Both the position numbers and the translations under genes were made by a program. From NCBI RefSeq assembly GCF_039641995.1, contig NZ_CP087714.1, positions 62,001-126,000 on the forward strand: a stretch of 64,000 nucleotides of DNA. The letters run 5' to 3'. Position 1 is the first letter of the stretch. Each line of letters opens with the position of its first letter. Positions 50,880 to 59,148 of the stretch are shown one piece after another. The stretch comes from Geoglobus acetivorans (GTDB lineage: Archaea; Halobacteriota; Archaeoglobi; Archaeoglobales; Archaeoglobaceae). The notes under the pieces were generated by a model. It worked only from the letters and a program-made list of their open reading frames with translations. It was not told the DNA's origin and ran no database searches.

Positions 50880-50948
50880 ATGAGCGAGGTCAATCAACCT
50901 CTCCAGAGAATAACGAGAGAGTCAAGAAGAATGTTTGCTGGCAAATCA
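50880..50948 (+). pseudogene. Decayed duplicate of the flippase 5' end
   Basis: The frame from ATG 50880 reads SEVNQPLQRITRESRRMFAG before it loses likeness. The true flippase (51712) begins NEVSHALQRIARGTGIVFAG. An A/T box (ctttaaaaaatc, about 50842-50853) precedes this copy as one does the true gene, so the promoter and about 70 coding bases are duplicated. An AbrB/PIN toxin-antitoxin module separates the two copies. Confidence 0.8.
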
Positions 50949-50963
50949 CCATGTAGTAGGTTA

Positions 50964-50976
50964 AACTATTTATACG
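50964..50976 (+). promoter_or_regulatory. TATA box of the AbrB/PIN module
   Basis: The sequence actatttatacg is centred 27 nt before ATG 50997. It fixes the antitoxin start there and excludes the in-frame extension that belongs to the flippase remnant. Confidence 0.5.
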
Positions 50977-50996
50977 ATTCCAACCAGTCCAACATT

Positions 50997-51257
50997 ATGG
51001 AAAAGTTGGAAAGCATTGTGAAAGTGTCTGGAAAAGGACAGATAGTGATACCCAAGGAGGTAAGGGATGCGCTGGGCATAAAGTCTGGTGGAAAGCTGGC
51101 AGTTATTGTAAGAGATGACGAGATAATTCTGAGAAAGATAGAACGGCTGGATCTTTTGGAGATGAGTTCCAGAATTTCATCTGTGGTTGAAAAAGAGAAT
51201 ATTGACGTGGATAAACTGGTAATGGAGGCTGTTGAGTGGGCAAGAAAACAAAGATAG
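50997..51257 (+). CDS. AbrB/SpoVT-family antitoxin
   Basis: The 86-residue protein begins EKLESIVKVSGKGQIVIPKE, the swapped-hairpin AbrB DNA-binding motif (VSGKGQIVIPKEVRDALGI), and continues GGKLAVIVRDDEIILRKIE. A helical tail (VVEKENIDVDKLVMEAVEWA) would hold the toxin. It overlaps the PIN gene by 22 nt. It should repress its own promoter. Confidence 0.88.
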   Translation: MEKLESIVKVSGKGQIVIPKEVRDALGIKSGGKLAVIVRDDEIILRKIERLDLLEMSSRISSVVEKENIDVDKLVMEAVEWARKQR

Positions 51258-51661
51258 TTTTAGATACAAACATCTGGATCTCGATATTCTTCAACAAGAC
51301 TTTGAGTAAGGAATTCGGCGATCTATTCAGGAGTGGAAAGATCGAGGTTTATGTCTCAGAAGAGATTTTAAAAGAAATAGCTCGAGTTCTTGAGTATCCG
51401 AAAATAAAGACCGTACTGGAAAAAGCCGGGATGGATTCAAAAGAAGTTCTAAAGGAAATTTCAGGAATATCTAAGGTTGTGAATCCAGAGAAAAAACTGG
51501 AAATCATACGGGAGGACCCCGAGGATAACAAGTTCTTAGAGTGCGCACTCGAAAGCGGGGCGGAGTATATAGTGAGTGGTGATAAGCACCTGCTGGGAGC
51601 TGGAGAATTCGAAGGAATTAAAATAATCCCTGCAAGAGAATTCATAGAGAGAATGAAATAG
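51236..51661 (+). CDS. PIN-domain toxin (VapC-like)
   Basis: The 141-residue protein (GTG start) begins KIVLDTNIWISIFFNKTLSK, with the first catalytic Asp in LDTN. EEILKEIARVLEYPKIKTVL follows. Late acids lie in EDPEDNKFLECALESGAEYI and GDKHLLG. This is the 'putative toxin, PIN family' class that pairs with AbrB antitoxins and cleaves RNA. It lies 50 nt ahead of the flippase start. Confidence 0.88.
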   Translation: MGKKTKIVLDTNIWISIFFNKTLSKEFGDLFRSGKIEVYVSEEILKEIARVLEYPKIKTVLEKAGMDSKEVLKEISGISKVVNPEKKLEIIREDPEDNKFLECALESGAEYIVSGDKHLLGAGEFEGIKIIPAREFIERMK

Positions 51662-51711
51662 CGATCATCCCCAAATAGCGAGGAGATTAAAAAACCAAGG
51701 CAGGTAATAGA

Positions 51712-53238
51712 ATGAACGAGGTCAGTCATGCCCTCCAGAGAATAGCAAGAGGAACAGGAATAGTATTTGCTGGAACAATCATTTCGATGTTCTTCGGGTT
51801 CATCAGCAGGGCAGTAATAGCCAGATACCTTTCGGTTGGAGAGTACGGAGTCTTCAATTTGGCCCTTACAGTTCTTAACATAGCCCTTGTGGTATCTACT
51901 CTTGGACTTCAGAATGCTCTACCTAGAGAAATTGCTTTTTATAAAGAAAGAGAATCTTCAAGAATTATGGATTTAATATCCATGGCTTTGATAATTGTGG
52001 CATTAAATAGTTTAATTTGGACAAAAGTTTTAATTTTTGGAGCAGAGAACATTTCCCAAGTTTTTAATGAAGAAAGATTAGTTTACGCTCTAAAAATAAT
52101 GGCTTTTGCACTGCCGTTTTCGGCCTTAATTGGAATGATGATTTCAATCTCCCAAGGTTTTGGTAGGGTTAGAGAAAAGGTCTATTTTCAGAATATACTT
52201 TACCCCACTGTGTTTTTAGTCCTCGTTGTAGGTGGAGCTTTTCTAGAGCTATCTTTCACATATGTATTTTTTGCTTATGTTGTTGCTCAAGCCCTCACGC
52301 TTTTGGTACTAACTTTTGATGTGTGGAAGATTAAGCTATTTGAGTTTAAGCTTTCTTTCAACATGAAAATTGGAAAGAAACTTTTAACATTCTCTCTTCC
52401 ATTAATGTTAGGTGGAATTTTGATTTTTGTTATGAATTGGACAGACACATTAATGCTTGGCTATTACGGAACCTCTGAGGTTGTTGGTCTCTACAATGCT
52501 GCAACACCTCTAGCTAGGCTGATTCCTATATTCTTGAATTCTGCAGCTTTCCTTTATCCCCCAATTGCCGCTTCACTTTATGCTAAAGACAGACTTAAGG
52601 AATTGAAGAGAACATATCAAATATTAACTAAGTGGATTTTTCTATCAACATTACCAATATTCAGTGTTATGTTTCTTTTTCCAGAAGTAACAATAGGACT
52701 TCTCTTTGGGACAAAGTATTTGCCAGCAAGTCAAGCCTTGAGAATTCTGGCTTTGGGTTCTATGTTTCATACTTTTCTTGGCTTAAATGGATTGAGTTTG
52801 GTTGTAATTGGAGAAACAAGGTTTGGTCTAAAATCCTCATCAGTTTCAGCAGTGCTGAATGTCATTCTAAATGCTCTGCTAATACCATCCTATGGAATAG
52901 AAGGAGCTGCTGTTGCTACAGCAGTTTCATACTTGGTTGCTAACATTTTAAATTCTTGGAAGCTTTACCAAAAGACTAAAATCCACCCCTTCAGCTGGAA
53001 TTATGTGAAGTCTTTGGCTATTAGCTTTGTTTTGTTAGGACTACTTCAGAGTTTGCAATTAAAAGTGCCGAATATATGGTATGCTGTTCTAATCTTAGTA
53101 GTTTTTCTTATATTATATCTCCTTTTAGTGCTATTAAGCAAAAGTATTGATAAAGAGGACATTGACTTACTTGCATCGATAGAAAAGAAGCTAGGAGTAA
53201 ATTTAAAAATAATAAAAATAATAAGGAAGATTATTTAA
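51712..53238 (+). CDS. Oligosaccharide-unit flippase (Wzx / polysaccharide exporter family)
   Basis: The 508-residue membrane protein has about 12-14 hydrophobic helices. It begins NEVSHALQRIARGTGIVFAG, with FGFISRAVIARYLSVGEYGV typical of the MOP/MATE-like flippases, and later LGGILIFVMNWTDTLMLGYY. It would flip lipid-linked glycan units across the membrane for S-layer or surface glycans. From about 51900 the DNA becomes AT-rich, unlike the first 60 codons and the upstream genes. This suggests that the body of the gene came by transfer. Confidence 0.92.
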   Translation: MNEVSHALQRIARGTGIVFAGTIISMFFGFISRAVIARYLSVGEYGVFNLALTVLNIALVVSTLGLQNALPREIAFYKERESSRIMDLISMALIIVALNSLIWTKVLIFGAENISQVFNEERLVYALKIMAFALPFSALIGMMISISQGFGRVREKVYFQNILYPTVFLVLVVGGAFLELSFTYVFFAYVVAQALTLLVLTFDVWKIKLFEFKLSFNMKIGKKLLTFSLPLMLGGILIFVMNWTDTLMLGYYGTSEVVGLYNAATPLARLIPIFLNSAAFLYPPIAASLYAKDRLKELKRTYQILTKWIFLSTLPIFSVMFLFPEVTIGLLFGTKYLPASQALRILALGSMFHTFLGLNGLSLVVIGETRFGLKSSSVSAVLNVILNALLIPSYGIEGAAVATAVSYLVANILNSWKLYQKTKIHPFSWNYVKSLAISFVLLGLLQSLQLKVPNIWYAVLILVVFLILYLLLVLLSKSIDKEDIDLLASIEKKLGVNLKIIKIIRKII

Positions 53239-53255
53239 TGAGATTTTACGTTTCT

Positions 53256-54254
53256 TCAAAACAACCTCCTATAACTTGAAACAAGAGTTTTCTGGATTAA
53301 ATATATCAGCTTGGCAATATAATACGTAGCAATGAATGATGTTAGCTTCTTAGCCCCTAAGGTGTATGGCTGTTGTAAGGCATCAGAAATTTTCTGAAGT
53401 TCCTCCTTTTCATTAAAGATGTGAGTATTTATAGCTACTATATGGCATCTCTTTTCAATAGCCTTGTGGGTAACTAATTTTGCAAGTTTTTTATTATCTT
53501 GAATTATGTATATCCCAAACCCCTTAGACTGGAATATTTCGAAGAGTTCTCTAGTATCCGTATCCAACAATTTCATTTGATTTGGATGAATCTCACATAG
53601 AATATATTTTACATTATGTAGTATATCCCCAAAACCTCTTAGTACCAAAACTTCAGCTCCTTCGACATCTATTTTAATAATATCTGGGGCCCTGGTTAAT
53701 AACTTATCTTCATAAAATATCGAATCAAATCGTTTTACTTGCACATTTTCAACAATTTCTGCATTTTCTGCAATTCCCATAGTATTCTCACCAGATTTGC
53801 TTCCCTTGGGTAAAGCTAGCTTTGCTATTGTATTTGTATCCCCAAGTGCAAAATTGAATGTTTCTATGTTTTTGTAGTTGTTACTGTTAATATTTAAAGT
53901 TAGAATTTCATAATTAAACGAGCTAGGTTCAAAAGCTAATACTATCCCAGAATCTCCAACCCTTTCTGCTGCTATTAAAGTGTAGAATCCAAAGTGAGCC
54001 CCAACATCTACAACGATATACCCCTCTTTGATAATGGAAGCAAATATCTTTTGAAACTCTAATTCGGATCCAGCACCATACTTCTTTGTTAGGAATAGAT
54101 AATAACCTTGGGCAGAAAAAGTAGGGACAGTGAAAAATTTTTGTCCCTTATCGATAATAAATTCTACCAATTTATTTGGTATGAACAGATGCTCCATTGC
54201 ATCCAAACTTTTCAAGACAATAATACCAGACTTCTTTAGTAAATTCTTTATCAT
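53256..54254 (-). CDS. FkbM-family methyltransferase
   Basis: The 332-residue protein has the SAM-binding motif YIVVDVGAHFGFYTLIAAE, EPSSFNYEILTLNIN, and the FkbM feature IIKIDVEGAEVLVLRGFGDI with CEIHPN after it. Such enzymes O-methylate sugars in glycolipids and surface glycans. It lies in the AT-rich block and overlaps the upstream glycosyltransferase gene by 4 nt (ATGA). Confidence 0.88.
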   Translation of the reverse strand: MIKNLLKKSGIIVLKSLDAMEHLFIPNKLVEFIIDKGQKFFTVPTFSAQGYYLFLTKKYGAGSELEFQKIFASIIKEGYIVVDVGAHFGFYTLIAAERVGDSGIVLAFEPSSFNYEILTLNINSNNYKNIETFNFALGDTNTIAKLALPKGSKSGENTMGIAENAEIVENVQVKRFDSIFYEDKLLTRAPDIIKIDVEGAEVLVLRGFGDILHNVKYILCEIHPNQMKLLDTDTRELFEIFQSKGFGIYIIQDNKKLAKLVTHKAIEKRCHIVAINTHIFNEKEELQKISDALQQPYTLGAKKLTSFIATYYIAKLIYLIQKTLVSSYRRLF

Positions 54255-55486
54255 ATATCACCCTCCACATAACATTTTAAATGTTCCTTAGCACATCTTT
54301 TCCAGGTAAACTTTTTAGCTCTTTCTATTCCCCATTTGGTTAATTTTCTTCTTAGTTTTTTGTCACTTACAACTTTATAGATCGCATTAGCAATTTTCTC
54401 TGGGTTGTAAGGATCCACAAGAATAGCAGTTTTTCCTGCTACTTCAGGCATTGAAAAAACATTAGAAGTGATTACTGGACAACCACAAGCCATGGCTTCT
54501 AATATTGGCATTCCAAAACTTTCATGGAAAGAAGGAAAAACAAAGGCTTCTGCTACGCTATAAAATAGAGGTAACTCTTCTTCTGGTATAAACCCAACGA
54601 AAATAACATCATCTTCAATTCCTAAGTCCTTTGCTAATCTCTTTAAGCGATTTGGCTGTTTACCACCTATTATTAGTTTTTTCTTCTTTAAAATTTTATT
54701 ATACTTTTTCTTTGCAATAGCAAAGGCCTTTATTATATTCTCGACATTCTTTTTTGGTTGGTATGCACTGAGATGGAATATAAAGGGAAAATTTATTCCA
54801 TAGTTTTGATATAATATCTTTCCAGCTTCTCTGTTTCTTTTTGACTTACAATTTTTGTAATCGGCTCCATGATAGATAACTTTGATTTTCTCAGGCGAAA
54901 TTCCTAGGCTTTTTACAATATTCTTTTTTTCTGAATGTGAGACAGTAATCATAATTTTAAAACGTGTTCTAAATAGATATTTCCACTTCAAATATTCGAT
55001 ATAATAAATAATTCTTGATACCGTGAAAAATTTCCCCCAACATAGTCTAGGGGGAAGTGCCAAATTGGCCATTCCATGATTAGTAACAATGAGAGATGTA
55101 TTGTCAAAATCAAACACTAAATACGCAATTGGGGGAGCAGGCCTTCCTAGGTGAGGAATATGTAAAACATCGGCATCCTCTTTTTTATAAAATTTTATAA
55201 TTTCAAAATTTCGTTTAATATTCCAAAGACTCGTTAGAAGGAAAACTAAAACCCTAATAGGGAAAAATGACTGCTTTCTCTTTTTAAAAAATGGAATCAT
55301 AATCTCGCGAGCTTTTTTGTAAATATCAATATTTCTCCTTTCTCCATGGATTAAAATTATATCAACTTTTTTATCAATATTTATTTCCAACAAATTTCTA
55401 ACCAAATTTTCTGTGTATTTCCCTACACTGGTCGGACCTTTTTCTATTGAATCAGTAATAATTGCAATTTTCATATGATTCACCAA
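54251..55486 (-). CDS. Glycosyltransferase family 4 (GT-B)
   Basis: The protein of about 411 residues has N-terminal IAIITDSIEKGPTSVGKYTE, a middle FIFHLSAYQPKKNVENIIKA and GFIPEEELPLFYSVAEAFVF. The catalytic E-x7-E region is FHESFGMPILEAMACGCPVI. It would add a nucleotide-activated sugar to a growing glycan. The start is a TTG (55486) or GTG (55483), about 6-9 nt after a gggagga site. ATG 55474 is 18 nt from it and so less well placed. AT-rich codon use. Confidence 0.88.
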   Translation of the reverse strand: MVNHMKIAIITDSIEKGPTSVGKYTENLVRNLLEINIDKKVDIILIHGERRNIDIYKKAREIMIPFFKKRKQSFFPIRVLVFLLTSLWNIKRNFEIIKFYKKEDADVLHIPHLGRPAPPIAYLVFDFDNTSLIVTNHGMANLALPPRLCWGKFFTVSRIIYYIEYLKWKYLFRTRFKIMITVSHSEKKNIVKSLGISPEKIKVIYHGADYKNCKSKRNREAGKILYQNYGINFPFIFHLSAYQPKKNVENIIKAFAIAKKKYNKILKKKKLIIGGKQPNRLKRLAKDLGIEDDVIFVGFIPEEELPLFYSVAEAFVFPSFHESFGMPILEAMACGCPVITSNVFSMPEVAGKTAILVDPYNPEKIANAIYKVVSDKKLRRKLTKWGIERAKKFTWKRCAKEHLKCYVEGDI

Positions 55487-55487
55487 G

Positions 55488-57098
55488 CTAAATCCTCCCT
55501 TTTAGCTTTAAGCTTTTTATTGCCTTTTTAAGCTTTTCATCTTCTTGTTTCCTCTCGTAGTAGCTTGGATTAATGTATTTCGGCTCTCTTTTTGCGAGCT
55601 CCGAATCTTCTTCGAATATTTCCATCAAAACCCTCCCGTCCATATCGTTTGGAATTGGCAAGCCGAAGATGTGGAGGATTGTTGGAGCAATGTCATAGAT
55701 TTTTGCTCTTTCGATTTTGTGGCCTTTTTTGATTCCTAGGCCATAAGCAAGGAAGATTCCATTTAACCTATGGGCACCTGTGTGTCTTGTCGAAAAGGGC
55801 TTTTCCTCGAATAATGGCCTATCAAAGTTATCTTCGATTATAACACATCTCCAATCGTTAATCGTAAAGATTATGTCAGGCAAGAGGTTAACTTTTTCTC
55901 CAGAGTATAGTCTTTTGGGTTCGTATATCTGGACTTCGACTTCTTTTCCAATATCTTTGCTTAAGTTTTTCAAGTCATGTATCAATCTGGCTTTAATTTC
56001 ATCCCTTTCTTTTTCACTGTTTGCGTTTATGTAAATGGCACCGAAGGGAATCGTGTGTCTTAAACAGAAGGCTTTACTTTTCTCAATGTCAATTTCGTCC
56101 ACTATGCTTGTTTTCAGTGCATCTCCGACGCTTTTTCTTGTTTCAGCAGAAAATAGTCTCCTTACTGGTGTTTTTGCCACGATTGTGGCGATTTTGTATG
56201 CATATTTTTTGATGAACTTCTTTACGTCTCTTATCCTGACCATGTATCCCTTCGAAACCAACCACTTCGCAAGGTTAAATGTCTGGTCGTTGGGTCCAAA
56301 TCCGTGATCGGATGCGAGAAAAACGATTGTATCTTCTGAGAGCATATTCAAGATGTTTCCAAGAATTCTATCTATTCTCTGCCAGAATTTAACGAACTCG
56401 TCTTTATACCTTGGCGACGTTTCCGGATCAAACATTGGATGGTTTTCATCTATGTGCCTCCAGATTATGTGCTGCATCCAGTCAGTTACCGAAAAAACGA
56501 GGAAGAGCAGATCCCATTCTTCGTTTTCGACCAAGTATTGTACCCATTTTTCAAATTTGCTCAGGAATTCATTCAAGTCGTAAATGAAAAGATCGAGATT
56601 CTCGTATTTTTTGTTGTGATAGTCAACATAAATTTCATACGGGCTTTCAATTTTTTCGAGTTCCTTTTTTAGAGATTGCGGATACGAAACCTCGTCATCA
56701 GGAGAAGACCCCAACCCAGAAATCATAAAGCCGTTCACTTTATACGGGGGGAACAGCATTGGGTAATTGAAGATGCCGACTTTTTTGTTTGCTTTGCTTA
56801 AATAGTCCCAGAAAGAGTGCCCCTTAAAGTCGGAAGAAGTTGCCGGATGTAGCTTATAACCCTCGTCCTTTCTGTTCAGGAAGTCAATTACCCCTGTTTT
56901 CCCGGGAGTTTTCCCCGTTGCCAATGAAAGCCAGGCTCCACCGGTTACCGGAGGGATAGTTGATTCCAGAACTCCGTAACTTCCGTTTCTGAGCAATTCT
57001 TCAAGCGTTGGAAGTTTCTTCTGATTTATTAAAGGAATTAAGATGTCCCACGTTGCTCCGTCGAGGCCGATGATCAGTAGCTTTTGAGAATCGACCAT
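55488..57098 (-). CDS. Type I phosphodiesterase / nucleotide pyrophosphatase-like (alkaline phosphatase superfamily)
   Basis: The 536-residue protein has the metal Asp in LLIIGLDGATWDILIPLINQ, the nucleophile Thr region in STIPPVTGGAWLSLATGK, FLASDHGFGPNDQTFNLAKW, and the last His pair in FSTRHTGAHRLNG. A DMDGRVLMEIFEED segment closes the domain. Relatives hydrolyse phosphodiesters or transfer phospho-groups in archaeal and bacterial glycan clusters. It is first of a three-gene minus-strand AT-rich operon, with a likely promoter near 57100-57150. Confidence 0.85.
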   Translation of the reverse strand: MVDSQKLLIIGLDGATWDILIPLINQKKLPTLEELLRNGSYGVLESTIPPVTGGAWLSLATGKTPGKTGVIDFLNRKDEGYKLHPATSSDFKGHSFWDYLSKANKKVGIFNYPMLFPPYKVNGFMISGLGSSPDDEVSYPQSLKKELEKIESPYEIYVDYHNKKYENLDLFIYDLNEFLSKFEKWVQYLVENEEWDLLFLVFSVTDWMQHIIWRHIDENHPMFDPETSPRYKDEFVKFWQRIDRILGNILNMLSEDTIVFLASDHGFGPNDQTFNLAKWLVSKGYMVRIRDVKKFIKKYAYKIATIVAKTPVRRLFSAETRKSVGDALKTSIVDEIDIEKSKAFCLRHTIPFGAIYINANSEKERDEIKARLIHDLKNLSKDIGKEVEVQIYEPKRLYSGEKVNLLPDIIFTINDWRCVIIEDNFDRPLFEEKPFSTRHTGAHRLNGIFLAYGLGIKKGHKIERAKIYDIAPTILHIFGLPIPNDMDGRVLMEIFEEDSELAKREPKYINPSYYERKQEDEKLKKAIKSLKLKGRI

Positions 57099-57178
57099 AA
57101 CACACCTCCTCTTAAGTCTGACAGAGAATAATGCTTTTAAATTTTTGGGAATTTTAATTTTTCAGGGGGCGTAATTTT

Positions 57179-57245
57179 GTGTTTCTCCGTGTCTCAATCA
57201 TAATCCTCAACCGGAACAGCTGGAAGGATACAATAAAAATATTCG
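57179..57245 (+). pseudogene. Decayed duplicate of the GT2 gene 5' end
   Basis: From GTG 57179 the frame reads FLRVSIIILNRNSWKDTIKI and then diverges. The true GT2 gene (58054) begins KKFPRVSIIILNWNGWKDTI. Over about 50 bases the DNA is clearly homologous, for example TCATAATCCTCAACCGGAAC against the TCATCATCCTCAACTGG of the real gene. A TATA-like run (cttttaaattttt, about 57132-57144) precedes it. From 57246 to 57430 nothing is recognised. Confidence 0.8.
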
Positions 57246-57466
57246 GGGCAACCTTTTATAGACCAACAAACTCTCCTTGCCGTAATTTTACATTCCACAT
57301 TAAGAGAATGGTAGTAGGCACAAGTTCCAGATTGATCGTCACGTATATAACTCCCACACAGACTCAGAATGGTAACTCTGCCATCAATTTGATGGTCGAT
57401 CTGCAATCGAGTTGTCGCCTTCGAAGCACCAACATTTTTAAAACATAAAAGACAATAAGTTTACTG

Positions 57467-57682
57467 ATGACAGAAATCGTCAGAAGACTGGAGTTGCTTG
57501 AAAGAGAGATCCGGGATCTGAAGAGTCTGATATTCTCAAAGGAGGATCCAGCCCTTGAGAAAAAGCTCGTGTCTCTCAGAGGGATGGGAAAACCTCTGGC
57601 TGAGGACGACGAAATAGAAAACGCAATAGAGGAGGCAAAGAAATCAATTTTCCCGAAGATCGAGGATGATTTACGTAACTGA
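57467..57682 (+). CDS. Predicted antitoxin of a PIN toxin
   Basis: The 71-residue protein starts TEIVRRLELLEREIRDLKSL, a heptad-like coiled helix, then RGMGKPLAEDDEIENAIEEA. No DNA-binding motif is obvious. It overlaps the PIN toxin gene by 17 nt, the expected order for a VapB-type antitoxin. A TATA-like run (about 57433-57447) lies 25 nt before its ATG. Confidence 0.7.
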   Translation: MTEIVRRLELLEREIRDLKSLIFSKEDPALEKKLVSLRGMGKPLAEDDEIENAIEEAKKSIFPKIEDDLRN

Positions 57683-58046
57683 CACCCATCCACTTGTCTG
57701 GTATCTGATGGACAGGCTGCCGGAAAACGCAGACCGCATTTTCACATCTGCGGAAAAAGGAGACGCCATAATCTACATCCCCACAATTGTGCTTGCGGAG
57801 TGCATGTATCTTGCGGAAAGTGGAAGGATAGAAATTGATTTCGAAGACCTGCTCGGCAGGCTGGAAGTGGGCAGAAACTTCGTTCCAGTATCCTTCAACT
57901 TTAAGGTTCTGAAACTCCTCCCCGAAGTAAAGCTGAAAGAACTTCACGACAGGATAATCGTCGCAACCGCGAGGATTCTCGATGCCAAACTCATCACAAA
58001 AGATGAAGAAATCAGAGAATCGGGAATGGTCGAAACCGTGTGGTGA
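57666..58046 (+). CDS. VapC-like PIN-domain toxin
   Basis: The 126-residue protein begins IYVTDTHPLVWYLMDRLPEN (first acidic residue in TDTHPLVWYL). It has PTIVLAECMYLAESGRIEID with the second acid, ELHDRIIVATARILDAKLIT with the third (HDRIIVATA), and ends KDEEIRESGMVETVW. This is the VapC ribonuclease pattern. It ends 7 nt before the GT2 start. Confidence 0.9.
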   Translation: MIYVTDTHPLVWYLMDRLPENADRIFTSAEKGDAIIYIPTIVLAECMYLAESGRIEIDFEDLLGRLEVGRNFVPVSFNFKVLKLLPEVKLKELHDRIIVATARILDAKLITKDEEIRESGMVETVW

Positions 58047-58053
58047 CGCCACG

Positions 58054-59148
58054 ATGAAGAAATTCCCGAGAGTCTCCATCATCATCCTCAACTGGAACGG
58101 CTGGAAGGACACAATAGAATGCTTGGAGTCGCTTTATCAGATTACGTATCCAAACTATGATGTCATTGTCGTAGATAACGGTTCTGAAGATGACTCAGTT
58201 CAGAAAATAAAGGAATACTGTGAGAGTAGGATGGAAGTGAACTCTAAATTCTTTGAATACAATCCAAAAAACAAGCCCATAAAAGTGTTCGAGATATCAG
58301 AAGATAAGGCAAGAAAGGGAAAATTTAACCGACCACTTTATGAGAAGTTCGACGTTGATAGGCGACTGATCCTTATTGAAAATAAAGAAAATTATGGTTT
58401 CGCCAAGGGAAATAATGTGGGCATAAAGTTTGCTTTGAGTGTTTTGAATCCTGATTACGTTTTGCTTTTGAACAACGATACTGTGGTTGATAAAAACTTC
58501 CTAAATGAACTCGTGAAAGTTGCTGAAAGCGATAAGAGCATAGGTATTATAGGTCCCAAAGTATATTATTACGATTTCGATGGTAAATCAAACGTTGTGC
58601 ATTCAAGAGGGGGCAAAGTTTTGCCAAAACTTGGATTAGCACCGCCAATAGGGAATTCTGAAGTAGACACAAACTATGCCGTATGCCCCCCATATGATGT
58701 GGATTATGTTGAGGGTTCTTGCTTACTGGCAAAATCTAAGATCATTAAGAACATAGGATTGTTAAACGAAACATTGTTTTCGTATTGGGAAGAAGTAGAT
58801 TTTTGTCTGAAAGCGATAGAAAGTAAACATAGAGTAGTGTGTACAACATCGTCAAAAATATGGCACAAAGTATCTTCGTCAATTGGAAAAACACATCCCA
58901 TTAAGCTGTACTACATGGCAAGAAACAAACACATAATTATTAAAAATCATTATAATGTACTAAATCTTTCAATTTTGATAATATATTCAAGTATAGATGC
59001 TCTAATTTCGGTGATAGTCTACTGGATAAAATATAATTGCAAGCGATGTGTGATCAGTCTACTAATGGGGCACATAGAGGGAATCATGAATAATATTCAT
59101 ACACTTAAAAATCAGAGAACTCCCATACTCTCTTCAATTCTTAAATAA
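58054..59148 (+). CDS. Glycosyltransferase family 2 (GT-A, rhamnosyltransferase-like)
   Basis: From ATG 58054 the protein has 364 residues. It has RVSIIILNWNGWKDTIECLE, YDVIVVDNGSEDDSVQKIKE and YVLLLNNDTVVDKNFLNELV (DxD-like), then YVEGSCLLAKSKIIKNIGLL and FSYWEEVDFCLKA (catalytic E-D). Two hydrophobic helices near the end may touch the membrane. An insert of about 45 residues after the DNGS motif is unusual. RfbN/WbbL-type rhamnosyltransferases have this plan. The longer frame belongs to the preceding PIN gene region. Confidence 0.88.
   Translation: MKKFPRVSIIILNWNGWKDTIECLESLYQITYPNYDVIVVDNGSEDDSVQKIKEYCESRMEVNSKFFEYNPKNKPIKVFEISEDKARKGKFNRPLYEKFDVDRRLILIENKENYGFAKGNNVGIKFALSVLNPDYVLLLNNDTVVDKNFLNELVKVAESDKSIGIIGPKVYYYDFDGKSNVVHSRGGKVLPKLGLAPPIGNSEVDTNYAVCPPYDVDYVEGSCLLAKSKIIKNIGLLNETLFSYWEEVDFCLKAIESKHRVVCTTSSKIWHKVSSSIGKTHPIKLYYMARNKHIIIKNHYNVLNLSILIIYSSIDALISVIVYWIKYNCKRCVISLLMGHIEGIMNNIHTLKNQRTPILSSILK

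Noticed and set aside
50880-50996. AbrB antitoxin starting at 50880
   Set aside because: The first codons belong to the flippase-start remnant. The AbrB promoter lies at 50964-50976 and its domain begins at 50997.
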